This document shows positions 27,516 through 36,204 of a stretch of 64,000 bases of DNA, in pieces (the stretch's first letter is position 1; each line of letters begins with the position of its first letter). The translations under genes were made by a program, and so were the position numbers. The notes beneath the pieces were generated by a model. It was not told the DNA's origin. It worked only from the letters and a program-made list of their open reading frames with translations, and made no database searches. Location of the stretch: positions 1,749,353-1,813,352 of the forward strand of contig NC_011831.1 in NCBI RefSeq assembly GCF_000021945.1. Reading direction: 5' to 3'. The stretch comes from Chloroflexus aggregans DSM 9485. Lineage in GTDB: Bacteria > Chloroflexota > Chloroflexia > Chloroflexales > Chloroflexaceae.

Positions 27516-28493
27516 CTATCGCGTCCATGACAAACCGGCATCGGGGTTGATCGCGAAACCGGTTGAAAGACGACGTGACGGGCCAAGTCGTAAACCTGTG
27601 TCATCAACCGTCACCGTCGCAAGGTAGAGGTCGAACCCACGCTCACCCGGTGGAATGGCGAGAAAAGCCAGGAGTGTACCGTCAGGTGAAAAGACCGGTG
27701 CGCGAGCCGTCCCGAGATCGGTGATGCGTACCGGAGAACCACCGGCGGCCGGCAAGGTGTAGAGGTCACTGCCACCGTTGATCCCCACGGCAAAGACAAC
27801 CCACTTTCCATCGGGGCTGACCGCCGGATCGTAGGCCGGAGTAGGTGCCCCCGGCAGCGGCTCGGCCTGGCCACCGGCAATCCGATAGAGCTGCTGTTGC
27901 CCCTCACTACCGAGCACGGTGCGCACGGCAATCAGCTCATCAGAGGGAAGCACGACGATACGCCCGATATGGGCGTTCGCATCGGCAAATACCGGTTGGC
28001 GTTGACCGTTGAGGGCGTAGCGAAAGATGGCAAACGGCGCATCAGCCGGTGGATCACCAACCGGCGGTGCGGCTTGGGCAGCGGCTAACACACCACTTCC
28101 ATCGGGAAGCCAAACCGGATAGAACGCCCACATCGCCGCATACACGCGCTCGATACTACCGGGCGGTGCAGCCGGGTCGTTGCGGGTCAATTGGGCCAGC
28201 ATCGCCCCTGAACCATCGGCCACCCACAAATCACTCGCACCGGCCCGCGCTGCCACGTAGACGATCCGTTCACCGCGCGGATCAAAGGCCGGCTGGGTCG
28301 CCGGTGGGGCAATCAACTGACGCGCCGTTCGGCCTTCCCACAACCATACGCCACCCTCACGACTGAACAGCAAGCGGCCGGGTAGTTCGTCGCCATGCAA
28401 CGGAGCCGATACCGGTGATTGATCAGGTGACGGCGCGGCACTACACGCGGCAAGGAGCAAGACAGCGATGATCACCAACCAGTGCAGTCTCAT
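27516..28493 (-). CDS. Lipoprotein with TolB-like beta-propeller repeats
   Basis: 325 aa. The N-terminus is a lipoprotein signal (LVIIAVLLLAAC, Cys about residue 16). The body contains WD40-like/PD40 repeats (DPRGERIVYVAAR, SPDGKWVVFAV, SPDGTLLAFLA) as in TolB-type propellers. It would sit on the outer face of the membrane. Its ATG overlaps the stop of the lipid kinase gene (ATGA), so the two are cotranslated; this may link it to lipid or envelope maintenance, but the ligand is unknown. Confidence 0.85.
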   Translation of the reverse strand: MRLHWLVIIAVLLLAACSAAPSPDQSPVSAPLHGDELPGRLLFSREGGVWLWEGRTARQLIAPPATQPAFDPRGERIVYVAARAGASDLWVADGSGAMLAQLTRNDPAAPPGSIERVYAAMWAFYPVWLPDGSGVLAAAQAAPPVGDPPADAPFAIFRYALNGQRQPVFADANAHIGRIVVLPSDELIAVRTVLGSEGQQQLYRIAGGQAEPLPGAPTPAYDPAVSPDGKWVVFAVGINGGSDLYTLPAAGGSPVRITDLGTARAPVFSPDGTLLAFLAIPPGERGFDLYLATVTVDDTGLRLGPSRRLSTGFAINPDAGLSWTR

Positions 28494-29467
28494 GCCTCCT
28501 CCTCCACCCGACGACGCAACCACGCCAGGAGCCGTTGTGGCCAGCGGCGCGCACTCGGTGGCGGTTGCTGGATTAAATCGTCGGGCAGCTCAGATGGCAA
28601 CAAAGCCCGTAGTGCTGCCGGCACAACGGTAAACCGCATCGGCGTGGTTCCGATAGGATCACCATCGACTTGGACCGGCAAGGGAGGCCGGGTAATCACC
28701 TCAATCTCGTGGGCACGATAATAGGCAATATCGGGGTTGAGACTAAATCGGCGCCGGAGAATCGCGATCAAATGACCGATAGCGTTCAGACCATTGTCGC
28801 CTTTGATCACGCACACATCGAGCAACCCATCATCAATACTGGCACGGTGAGTAATCTTGACTAAACCACCATACAACTGCGAATTACCGATCACGATCAT
28901 CAGCACACGAGCCTTGATCCGACGACCATCAAGGAAGAGATTTGCTCGTGTTCCCCGAATCCGGATTACCTCTTCGATACCACGGGCAACATACGCCAAC
29001 GCGCCAAAACGCCGTTTTTCTGCAGGACGAATATTTGCCGTAATCGCGGCATCAAAACCGATCCCCGCCATCAAGAGAAAATAACGTTCGCCGGCGCGCC
29101 CGACATCAATTGATCGCGGCGACCACCCCAACATCGTCTGAGCAGCAGCTCGTGGTTGAAGCGGCAAACCCAATTCTCGTGCCCAAACATTCATCGTGCC
29201 CAACGGCAACGTAGCCAACATCGTCTGGCTACCGACCAAACCGTTTACCACCTCGTTAATAGTCCCATCGCCACCGGCAGCCACGACGAGATCATACCCG
29301 CAATCAACCGCCTGGCGGGCCAGCCGTTGACCATCGCCGGGACCATTGGTCGGCTGCAACTCGACCGACCAGCCGTGTTCACGCCAGACCTGAGCTGCTG
29401 CTTCAAGTTCGGCTTCTAACTGCTCGGCGTGCCCGGCCGTTGGGTTAAAGACAATCAATGTGCGCAT
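28490..29467 (-). CDS. Diacylglycerol/sphingosine kinase family lipid kinase
   Basis: 325-aa member of the DAGK catalytic family (DgkB/YegS-like). It shows FNPTAGHAE at the N-terminus, the nucleotide-binding AAGGDGTINEVVNGL, LGTMNVWARELGLP and the C-terminal VQVDGDP motif. It probably phosphorylates diacylglycerol or a related lipid to return it to phospholipid synthesis. ATG at 29467 begins at the canonical first strand (MRTLIVFNPTAG); the longer frame to 29620 would run into the divergent gene's promoter region. Confidence 0.9.
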   Translation of the reverse strand: MRTLIVFNPTAGHAEQLEAELEAAAQVWREHGWSVELQPTNGPGDGQRLARQAVDCGYDLVVAAGGDGTINEVVNGLVGSQTMLATLPLGTMNVWARELGLPLQPRAAAQTMLGWSPRSIDVGRAGERYFLLMAGIGFDAAITANIRPAEKRRFGALAYVARGIEEVIRIRGTRANLFLDGRRIKARVLMIVIGNSQLYGGLVKITHRASIDDGLLDVCVIKGDNGLNAIGHLIAILRRRFSLNPDIAYYRAHEIEVITRPPLPVQVDGDPIGTTPMRFTVVPAALRALLPSELPDDLIQQPPPSARRWPQRLLAWLRRRVEEEA

Positions 29468-29589
29468 GCAAGTGTACTCTCGTTGTGTCAAACTACCGTC
29501 AGTATAGCAGAAACCATTCGCTGCACCATTGCTACCCAAAAACGCATGGTACAATAAGCGGGCAGGCTTGGACGTGGAAGGAGGGTGCG

Positions 29590-29775
29590 ATGAACCAAGC
29601 TCCGCCAGAACCACCGTCATTCAAGCCGGTTGAACAGGAACGACCGGCAGTGAGTGGCCCACGCAGCAGGGACGAAGATCAACGCGAGTGTCCTGTATGT
29701 CAAACGCTGATGATACTGTGGGCCGGATTTTACCGTTGCCAACACTGCGGCTTTAAAGAGAGCTGCTGCTTCTAG
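29590..29775 (+). CDS. Small zinc-ribbon protein
   Basis: 61 aa: a Pro/Glu-rich, likely disordered N-terminus followed by a treble-clef/zinc-ribbon pair CPVC and CQHC 17 residues apart, ending ESCCF. A strong GAAGGAGG ribosome site lies 5-6 bp before the ATG. A TACAAT box is about 40 bp upstream. Too small to assign a function; it could bind nucleic acid or act as a zinc-dependent adaptor. Confidence 0.7.
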   Translation: MNQAPPEPPSFKPVEQERPAVSGPRSRDEDQRECPVCQTLMILWAGFYRCQHCGFKESCCF

Positions 29776-29856
29776 ATTGACACGCCGCAGGCTTTCAAGT
29801 ACCATAACCGCCACACAATCCGTCAGACACGTGGCGAGTAACGACCGGGCAGACGC

Positions 29857-30756
29857 ATGAACCAGTATGTAGCGCAATTTCTCGCCTATCTAGCCGATGA
29901 ACGGAAGATGTCGGCCAATACCACGGCGGCCTATCGCACCGATCTCGAGCAACTCTGCTCGTTTCTGCAAGAGCGAGGGATCGAGCAGTGGAACGATGTG
30001 AATACCGAGGCAATGTTGGCCTTCGTCATCACGCTTAAAGAGAAAAAGTACGCTAACTCAACCGTCGCGCGACGATTGGCGGCGATTAAATCGTTCTTTA
30101 GCTTTTTGCGCGAACGCAACGTTGTTCATCATGACCCGACCGAGCAACTCGACGCGCCGCGCGTTGATCGCTTCCCGCCCAAAGCTATCTCCCAGCATCA
30201 GGTTGATGAGCTGCTGGAATTGCCGCTGCAAAATAACAGCGGACCGGAAGGACTACGCGATAAGGCGATGCTCGAAGTGCTCTATGCAACCGGTATGCGC
30301 GTCAGCGAATTGGTTGCATTGAATATTGACGATATTTCGTTCACGAGCAAAACGGTACGCTGTCTGGGTCGGCAAGGGCGCGAGCGGATTCTGCCGCTCA
30401 GTGAGGCGGCGCTGACTGCGCTTGAAGAGTATCTTGATATTGCCCGTCCCAAATTAGCCAACCACGCCCATGGCAATGACGAGGCACTCTTCCTCAATCA
30501 TCGCGGCAAACGGTTGACCCGCCAAGGTTTCTGGCTGATCCTGAAGGAATACGCCGACCGGGCCGGTTTGCACGATCTAACCCCGCACATGCTGCGGCAT
30601 TCCTTTGCTGCCCATCAATTGCGCAACGGCGTGGATTTACGCGAGCTACAGGAACGACTCGGACACGCCTCAATCGCGACGACCCAAATCTATACACATC
30701 TGACCGAAGAAGAGACGCCATCGAATGTAGTCGGCAGTAGTCAATCTCACCGGTAG
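29857..30756 (+). CDS. xerD: Tyrosine recombinase, XerC/XerD type
   Basis: 299-aa site-specific recombinase, probably resolving chromosome dimers at dif with or without a partner. The N-terminal SAM-like domain (FLAYLADERKMSANTTAAYR) is followed by the catalytic residues Arg in YATGMRVSELVAL, Lys near GRQGRERILPL, HMLRHSFA, LGHASIATTQ and Tyr in IYTHLTEEE. The position next to housekeeping genes and standard length favour Xer rather than a phage integrase. XerC versus XerD cannot be told from the sequence. Confidence 0.88.
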   Translation: MNQYVAQFLAYLADERKMSANTTAAYRTDLEQLCSFLQERGIEQWNDVNTEAMLAFVITLKEKKYANSTVARRLAAIKSFFSFLRERNVVHHDPTEQLDAPRVDRFPPKAISQHQVDELLELPLQNNSGPEGLRDKAMLEVLYATGMRVSELVALNIDDISFTSKTVRCLGRQGRERILPLSEAALTALEEYLDIARPKLANHAHGNDEALFLNHRGKRLTRQGFWLILKEYADRAGLHDLTPHMLRHSFAAHQLRNGVDLRELQERLGHASIATTQIYTHLTEEETPSNVVGSSQSHR

Positions 30757-30769
30757 CATGGCGCAGTAG

Positions 30770-30798
30770 TTGCAGGCCGCTCACCTCTGTGCTATACT
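30770..30798 (+). promoter_or_regulatory. Promoter of the glyS T-box transcript
   Basis: TTGCAG (30770-30775) and TATACT (30793-30798) are 17 bp apart. Transcription would begin near 30805, directly at the T-box leader. Confidence 0.6.
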
Positions 30799-30804
30799 CG
30801 GACC

Positions 30805-31004
30805 ACGACGGCGATGAACCGGAGGAGTACGCCGGAAGGAGTACCCAGCGAGCCGGGAATGGTGTAAGCCCGGCGACTCGGAACGGCGGAACGGCGCCGG
30901 GGAGCCGGTGTGTGGTTGAGGTGAGCGGCTCATGCCGCTAACCGGGGTGGAACCGCGCGTCAGCTTGTGATGCGTCCCCGGGCGATATGTCGCCCGGTTT
31001 TTTT
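30805..31004 (+). promoter_or_regulatory. Glycine T-box riboswitch with terminator
   Basis: The leader shows T-box hallmarks in order: stem I with AGCGAGCCGGG and the apical AATGGTG turn, a specifier region GAACGGCG in which GGC is a glycine codon, and the T-box GGGGTGGAACCGCG at 30944-30957. UGGA in the bulge would pair with the UCCA 3' end of uncharged tRNA-Gly. The terminator stem CCGGGCGA/TCGCCCGG (30978-30997) with seven T follows. The 5' side CCGGGG of the antiterminator can pair with CCCCGG, part of the terminator, giving the usual switch. Low charged glycine would thus raise glyS expression. Confidence 0.92.
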
Positions 31005-31026
31005 GTTGGAGCAAAGGAGGAAGATC

Positions 31027-32646
31027 GTGCCGGCTACCTCTCTTGACCAGATCGTGGCGCTGGCAAAGCGTCGCGGCTTTATCTTTCCCAGCAGCGAGAT
31101 CTATGGCGGTTTACAGGGCGTGTATGACTACGGCCCCCTCGGCGTCGAATTGAAGAATAACATCATTGCCGATTGGTGGCGGACGAATGTGTATGAACGT
31201 GACGATATGGAGGGTCTCGATGCGGCAATCTTGATGAACCGGCTGGTCTGGAAATATTCCGGTCACGAAGAGACCTTCAACGATCCCTTGGTCGATTGCC
31301 GCACCTGCAAGATGCGCTGGCGCGCCGACCATATTCACGGCGTGTGTCCTAATTGTGGTTCGCGTGACCTCACCGAGCCGCGCCCGTTTAATATGATGTT
31401 CCGTACCCAGATCGGGCCGGTGGCTGATAGCAGCTCGTTTGCCTACTTGCGCCCCGAAACGGCACAAGGCATTTTCGTCAATTTTGCCAATGTTCTCGCT
31501 ACCACTGCCCGAAAATTGCCGTTTGGGATTGCCCAAGTCGGCAAGGCGTTTCGCAACGAGATTACCCCACGCAATTTTATCTTCCGGGTGCGTGAATTCG
31601 AGCAGATGGAGATTGAGTATTTTGTCATGCCGGGTACCGATGAAGAGTGGCATCAGCGGTGGCTTGAGGCCCGATTGGCGTGGTGGGAGCAGATCGGTAT
31701 TCCGCGGAGCCGGATTACAATCTACGACGTGCCACCCGATGAGCTTGCCCATTACTCAAAACGCACGTTCGACCTTATGTACGATTACCCCAACATCGGC
31801 GTGCAAGAGATCGAGGGCATCGCTAACCGTACCGATTACGATCTCGGTTCACACAGCAAAGATCAAGATCAACTCAATCTCACCGCCCGGGTGAACCGCA
31901 ATGAAGATAGCCTCGCCCGCCTTACCTATTTCGATCAGGCGAGCGGTCGCCATGTGGTGCCGTATGTGATCGAGCCATCAGCCGGGGTAGGACGTTGTAT
32001 GCTGGCGGTCATGTGCGAAGGGTATGCGGAAGAATTGACCAAGCCGATCCCGACCGAGAAGTTGACTGCTGTCGGTGATGCCTTACAGACGTTCCTCAAA
32101 TCGGTTGGGCGTAGCGAGAAGATCGGTGGTGAAGCCCGCGATGCCATCCTTGCTCGTGGCGAAGCGTTACAACAGGCGCTTACCGAACGGTTACCTGAAG
32201 TGGAGCAGTTGTTGGCGATGCCCGGCGCCGATCAGATCGAGGTCGGGAAGAAGCTGCGTGGGCAAGTACAACCGCTGATCGATGAACATTACCGAACCGT
32301 GTTGCGCCTCAAACCGCGCCTTGCCCCGATTAAGGCCGCCGTCTTCCCTCTCAAACGCAACCACGAACAGCTTGTCACTACGGCCAAAGCGGTGCGACGC
32401 CAGTTGCAGGTCGGTGGCGAGATGCGCACCGTTTATGACGATACCGGCGCGATTGGCAAGCTCTACCGTCGTCAAGATGAGATCGGAACCCCCTTCTGCA
32501 TTACGGTTGACTTCGATACGATTGGTCAGGGCAAAGACCCATCGCTGGCGGGAACGGTAACGGTGCGCGATCGCGATACGATGGCGCAGGAGCGAGTACC
32601 GATTAGCGAATTAGAAGGATACCTACGGGAGAAACTTCGCGCGTAG
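31027..32646 (+). CDS. glyS: Glycyl-tRNA synthetase, single-chain (homodimeric) type
   Basis: 539-aa class IIa synthetase of the archaeal/eukaryotic-like form, not the bacterial alpha2beta2 form. It has [13 protein letters not shown] near the N-terminus, a zinc-binding segment ([11 protein letters not shown], then [12 protein letters not shown]), motif 2 around [19 protein letters not shown] and motif 3 [13 protein letters not shown], followed by the anticodon-binding domain. A GTG at 31027 is the likely start because AAGGAGG lies 6 bp upstream; the longer frame would run through the T-box terminator. Expression is controlled by the T-box. The 3' end overlaps the convergent gene by 24 bp. Confidence 0.95.
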   Translation: MPATSLDQIVALAKRRGFIFPSSEIYGGLQGVYDYGPLGVELKNNIIADWWRTNVYERDDMEGLDAAILMNRLVWKYSGHEETFNDPLVDCRTCKMRWRADHIHGVCPNCGSRDLTEPRPFNMMFRTQIGPVADSSSFAYLRPETAQGIFVNFANVLATTARKLPFGIAQVGKAFRNEITPRNFIFRVREFEQMEIEYFVMPGTDEEWHQRWLEARLAWWEQIGIPRSRITIYDVPPDELAHYSKRTFDLMYDYPNIGVQEIEGIANRTDYDLGSHSKDQDQLNLTARVNRNEDSLARLTYFDQASGRHVVPYVIEPSAGVGRCMLAVMCEGYAEELTKPIPTEKLTAVGDALQTFLKSVGRSEKIGGEARDAILARGEALQQALTERLPEVEQLLAMPGADQIEVGKKLRGQVQPLIDEHYRTVLRLKPRLAPIKAAVFPLKRNHEQLVTTAKAVRRQLQVGGEMRTVYDDTGAIGKLYRRQDEIGTPFCITVDFDTIGQGKDPSLAGTVTVRDRDTMAQERVPISELEGYLREKLRA

Positions 32647-33570
32647 CGCCACATCGTTCAGGAGATCCCACGTGCGGATGGCGCTGCGACCACGATTATC
32701 GCCGATCTGTACGGCTAACCGGCGGCTACCGACCGGTAGACAACGATACCAAAAGCGACGCCATGCCCGTGGGCCGAGATCATCGTCGAGTTCAGCATTG
32801 ACCCACGGGCCGCCATCGACCGAAAGCATCACCCGCGCTACTCCATGCCCCCCTGACCATGCCATACCGTAAAGTGACGAATGATCGTCGGTGAACAAGC
32901 GACAGTCGATTGCCAGCTCGCCGGAGCAATGAGCCTCCGGTGGCGCTTTATCGGCTGAAATCAGGGTAATGTGAGTAAGCCACTTGATCCAATAAAACCC
33001 AGACCAACCCGGTACTACCAGCCGCACCGGCCCACCATGCACCGCCGGTAAGGGTTGGCCGTTCACCGCATACGCCAACATCCCGTCTTGCCAGAGTTTG
33101 CTGAGGGGAACATAACAGACGAGCGGTTGCTCACCGGTACTTCGACAAACGGCGAAGCTGGCTTGGGCTTTTACCCCGGCTGCCTCCAGCAAGAGCGCCA
33201 GCGGTTTGCCGATCCATTCGGCGTTGGCAATGGCTGCGTAGTCTGCATGGTCGTGAGCTTGACCGATGAGAGCCGCGATCAAACTGCCAATCGGTGGACG
33301 CTGCAGATCGGATAGGGTGATGGTCAACGGATACCGCACCAGCCCGTCAATCGTCAATTCCCAGTTGTCGGCAAGATGCGGAGTGTATGGCTGACAATTA
33401 CGGACGAACAAACGCTCGACCGGCGTCAGGGCCTCGTTGAGGATGGCGAGGGGCGGATACAGAATCAATGGCGCATCACTCACGAACCGGAGCCGAGCAT
33501 CCTTAGCCGATAACGTTGTGGATGGCGAGAAAGACATGAGTTCAAGCGACATAGCGGTATCCGTTGACAA
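32623..33570 (-). CDS. Sulfite-oxidase-like molybdopterin-binding-fold protein, ligand Cys not found
   Basis: 315 aa with the sulfite oxidase / YedY-family fold: [60 protein letters not shown] and a C-terminal beta-sandwich ([13 protein letters not shown]) like the dimerisation domain of sulfite oxidases. In active members a conserved Cys (in C-x-G-N-R) ligates molybdenum; the matching segment here reads [16 protein letters not shown] with no Cys. No signal peptide is evident. It may be inactive or bind another ligand. Confidence in the fold is good, in function low. Confidence 0.75.
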   Translation of the reverse strand: MSTDTAMSLELMSFSPSTTLSAKDARLRFVSDAPLILYPPLAILNEALTPVERLFVRNCQPYTPHLADNWELTIDGLVRYPLTITLSDLQRPPIGSLIAALIGQAHDHADYAAIANAEWIGKPLALLLEAAGVKAQASFAVCRSTGEQPLVCYVPLSKLWQDGMLAYAVNGQPLPAVHGGPVRLVVPGWSGFYWIKWLTHITLISADKAPPEAHCSGELAIDCRLFTDDHSSLYGMAWSGGHGVARVMLSVDGGPWVNAELDDDLGPRAWRRFWYRCLPVGSRRLAVQIGDNRGRSAIRTWDLLNDVALRAKFLP

Positions 33571-33745
33571 TAGTGAATACTCCGGCTGTTAGTAGTATAG
33601 GATCGTCGTGTGGATAAAAGATGACAGTTGACGCAGGCGAGACTACAAAACGTTTATGAAGGTGTGCCGATCACGGCCGGCGGTATACCAGGCAGAACGA
33701 TAGTAGCAGTGCCATGCACGCGGAAACCCAAGACGGAATACGCAT

Positions 33746-33774
33746 TTGACAAGTCAATCATATCGTAGTACCCT
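33746..33774 (+). promoter_or_regulatory. Promoter of the marR-ABC operon
   Basis: A consensus TTGACA (33746-33751) is followed after 17 bp by TACCCT, a weak -10 box. The perfect palindrome of the likely operator begins 4 bp downstream. The rest of the 239-bp gap upstream shows no gene. Confidence 0.45.
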
Positions 33775-33777
33775 TTA

Positions 33778-33796
33778 TTTAGTTTGTCTAACTAAA
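33778..33796. promoter_or_regulatory. Probable MarR operator palindrome
   Basis: TTTAGTT-TGTCT-AACTAAA is a perfect 7-bp inverted repeat with a 5-bp spacer, located between the -10 box and the marR start. Size and position fit autorepression by a MarR dimer. Confidence 0.6.
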
Positions 33797-33809
33797 CAAT
33801 TGAGAGGTC

Positions 33810-34241
33810 ATGGACCAAACTACCCTTATCAATGCCCAACGCATGCTTCAACTTCTCGACTGTATGCGTGCGAACCAACCACGCAGTCCCCTTATGCACC
33901 AGCTCAATGAGTGGGGATTGTCGATGTCGCACCTGCGCTTGCTCAGTCTCCTCGCCCCCGACCGCAGCTTATCGATGCGAGAGTTGGCCGATGCATTGAA
34001 TATTACACCTCCCTCCCTCACGGCACTAACCCGGCGGCTCGTGCAAAATGGCCTGATCGAACGCCGTCCCCATCCCGACGATAGCCGTGTGGTGCTGCTC
34101 TCACTCAGTGAAGCCGGTCGCAAATTACACCATGATCTGGAGGCCGAGCGATTAGATCGGATGGCACGATTGCTGAGCGGCTTAACGCACACGGAACAGC
34201 AGTTGTTTCTCGATTTACTTGAACGCGCGATGCGGACGTGA
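33810..34241 (+). CDS. MarR-family transcriptional regulator
   Basis: 143-aa winged-helix repressor. Helix LSMRELADALNITPPSLTAL is the recognition region, followed by the wing RRPHPDDSRVVLLSLSEAGR, which is diagnostic for MarR. GAGAGG precedes the ATG. It is followed 37 bp downstream by two ABC exporter genes, the common arrangement for a substrate-responsive repressor of a multidrug exporter. The palindrome in its own leader suggests autoregulation. Ligand unknown. Confidence 0.9.
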   Translation: MDQTTLINAQRMLQLLDCMRANQPRSPLMHQLNEWGLSMSHLRLLSLLAPDRSLSMRELADALNITPPSLTALTRRLVQNGLIERRPHPDDSRVVLLSLSEAGRKLHHDLEAERLDRMARLLSGLTHTEQQLFLDLLERAMRT

Positions 34242-34278
34242 TGTCGTCAGATTCGTCACACGATAGGAAGCCTTTGTT

Positions 34279-36204
34279 ATGCAAGCTAACCGTTTCGCTC
34301 AATCATCAACGCAGCGACCAACACCGGGCGCACTGATCCGAGCCATTCGCTATCTTGGCCGACAACGACGCACGGTTACTATTGCTTACGGCGCGCTAGT
34401 CATTGCGACGCTGGCCCAGTTGGCGGTGCCGCAACTGGTGCAGAACATGATCGATGCCGTTACCCGCAGTGTCGTGGCAACACGCATCTTGACTGAAGTA
34501 CCGGCAGCATTCCAGGCTGCCGCAGCCGCTCGGTTGGGCGTCACCATTGAGCAGCTTCAGCTCGATGCTGCCAATGCCGAAGGTATTGTCATTAACGCTG
34601 CGTTGCTGATTCTAGCTTTCGCCGTAATGCGCGGCATCTTCTCATTTTTGCAGACGTTTATGGCCGAACGTACATCACACGGATTGGCGTTTGATCTCCG
34701 TAACGCTATTTTTAGCAAAATCCAGCGGATGTCGTTCAGCTTTTACGACCGCAACCAGACCGGGCAGTTGATGGTGCGCGCCACCGATGATGTCGAGCGC
34801 GTGCGCACGTTCGTCGCACAGGGGTTGGTGTTGGCGGCGCAGTCGTTTTTGTTACTCACCGGGGCATTAATCGTCTTAGCTCTCACCAACTGGCAATTGA
34901 CACTGGTGATCGTGCCACTGCTGCCGATTGCGTTGGCGGTTTTCTTCATCTTTGGTCGGATCAGCCAACCACTCTTCGCCGAAGTACAGAATCGATTATC
35001 ACGACTCAATACTATTTTGCAAGAGAATATTGCCGGAATTAAGGTTGTTAAAGCATTTACCCGTGAATCTTACGAAGAGCAGCGGTTCGACCGGGCAGCT
35101 ACGGCGCTGATGGAGCAACAGATCAAGGTTAATCGCATCTTTGCGTTTCTGTTTCCGGTAGTTTTTCTGATAGCTCAACTCGGTCAAGTAGCAATTCTCT
35201 ATTTTGGTGGCCAGCAGATCCTCAATGGTACGTTGGCTTTGGGTGAATACCAGAAATTCAGCCTCTACCTTGTGTATGTATTCTTCCCGCTCGGTCAACT
35301 CGGTTTTATTATTGCGCTGCTCGCCCAAGCCGGTGCATCGGCTAGTCGCATTTTTGAGGTGCTCGATGCGCAAAGTGAGATTGTGGAGCGACCCAACGCT
35401 ATTCCGCTGCCACCGCTCAAAGGTCGCGTTGAGTTCCGTCATGTCACGTTCCGCTATTTTAACAGTAGCGCACCGGTGTTACAAGATGTTAGTTTTGTTG
35501 TTGAACCGGGGCAGACGGTGGCGCTGCTCGGCGCAACCGGCAGTGGTAAGACCTCGATCATTAATCTGATCCCGCGCTTTTACGACGTGAGCGAAGGAGC
35601 GGTGTTGATCGATGGTTATGATGTACGCGATGTGACAATTGATAGTTTGCGGAGCCAGATCGGGATTGTGTTGCAAGAGACAAACCTTTTTAGTGGGACG
35701 ATCCGCGAGAATATTGCGTTTGGCCGCCCCGACGCGAGTGATGAAGAGGTGATCGCAGCGGCAAAGGCAGCGGCCGCCCACGACTTTATTATGAGTTTTC
35801 CCGATGGCTACAACACCCGAGTCGGTGAACGTGGTGCAACCCTCTCTGGTGGGCAAAAACAACGCATCGCCATCGCCCGTGCGCTCCTGCTCAACCCACG
35901 CCTGCTCATTCTCGACGATAGCACGAGCAACGTTGATGTTGCGACCGAGGCTCTGATCCAGCGCGCACTTGACCGGCTGATGCGGGGACGTACCAGCTTT
36001 GTCATTGCCCAACGGATTAGTACGGTACGGAATGCCGATCTCATCCTCGTGCTCGATAAAGGTCGGCTCGTCGCGAGCGGCACACACGCCGAACTGCTGG
36101 AAACGAGTCCGATCTATGCCGAAATCTACGCTTCACAGTTGGTCGAAGATGCACCGCTGCCGTCGTCAAACGGGCATGCGGGCGAAGGAGCGTCTACACT
36201 ATGA
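34279..36204 (+). CDS. ABC exporter half-transporter with degenerate ATPase site
   Basis: 641 aa: six-helix ABC_membrane domain (residues about 30-340) and nucleotide-binding domain with Walker A GATGSGKT, signature LSGGQKQR, Walker B LLILDDSTSNVD and switch IAQRIST. The catalytic Glu after Walker B is Asp, and the switch His is Gln, the pattern of the degenerate site in heterodimeric exporters such as TM287/288. An extra segment of about 40 residues lies in the first external loop (near ATRILTEVPAAFQAAAAARLG). Its stop overlaps the partner's start by ATGA. Confidence 0.92.
   Translation: MQANRFAQSSTQRPTPGALIRAIRYLGRQRRTVTIAYGALVIATLAQLAVPQLVQNMIDAVTRSVVATRILTEVPAAFQAAAAARLGVTIEQLQLDAANAEGIVINAALLILAFAVMRGIFSFLQTFMAERTSHGLAFDLRNAIFSKIQRMSFSFYDRNQTGQLMVRATDDVERVRTFVAQGLVLAAQSFLLLTGALIVLALTNWQLTLVIVPLLPIALAVFFIFGRISQPLFAEVQNRLSRLNTILQENIAGIKVVKAFTRESYEEQRFDRAATALMEQQIKVNRIFAFLFPVVFLIAQLGQVAILYFGGQQILNGTLALGEYQKFSLYLVYVFFPLGQLGFIIALLAQAGASASRIFEVLDAQSEIVERPNAIPLPPLKGRVEFRHVTFRYFNSSAPVLQDVSFVVEPGQTVALLGATGSGKTSIINLIPRFYDVSEGAVLIDGYDVRDVTIDSLRSQIGIVLQETNLFSGTIRENIAFGRPDASDEEVIAAAKAAAAHDFIMSFPDGYNTRVGERGATLSGGQKQRIAIARALLLNPRLLILDDSTSNVDVATEALIQRALDRLMRGRTSFVIAQRISTVRNADLILVLDKGRLVASGTHAELLETSPIYAEIYASQLVEDAPLPSSNGHAGEGASTL

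Noticed and set aside
35479-36087. Minus-strand frame of 202 codons inside the ABC exporter gene
   Set aside because: Shadow of conserved nucleotide-binding-domain codons.
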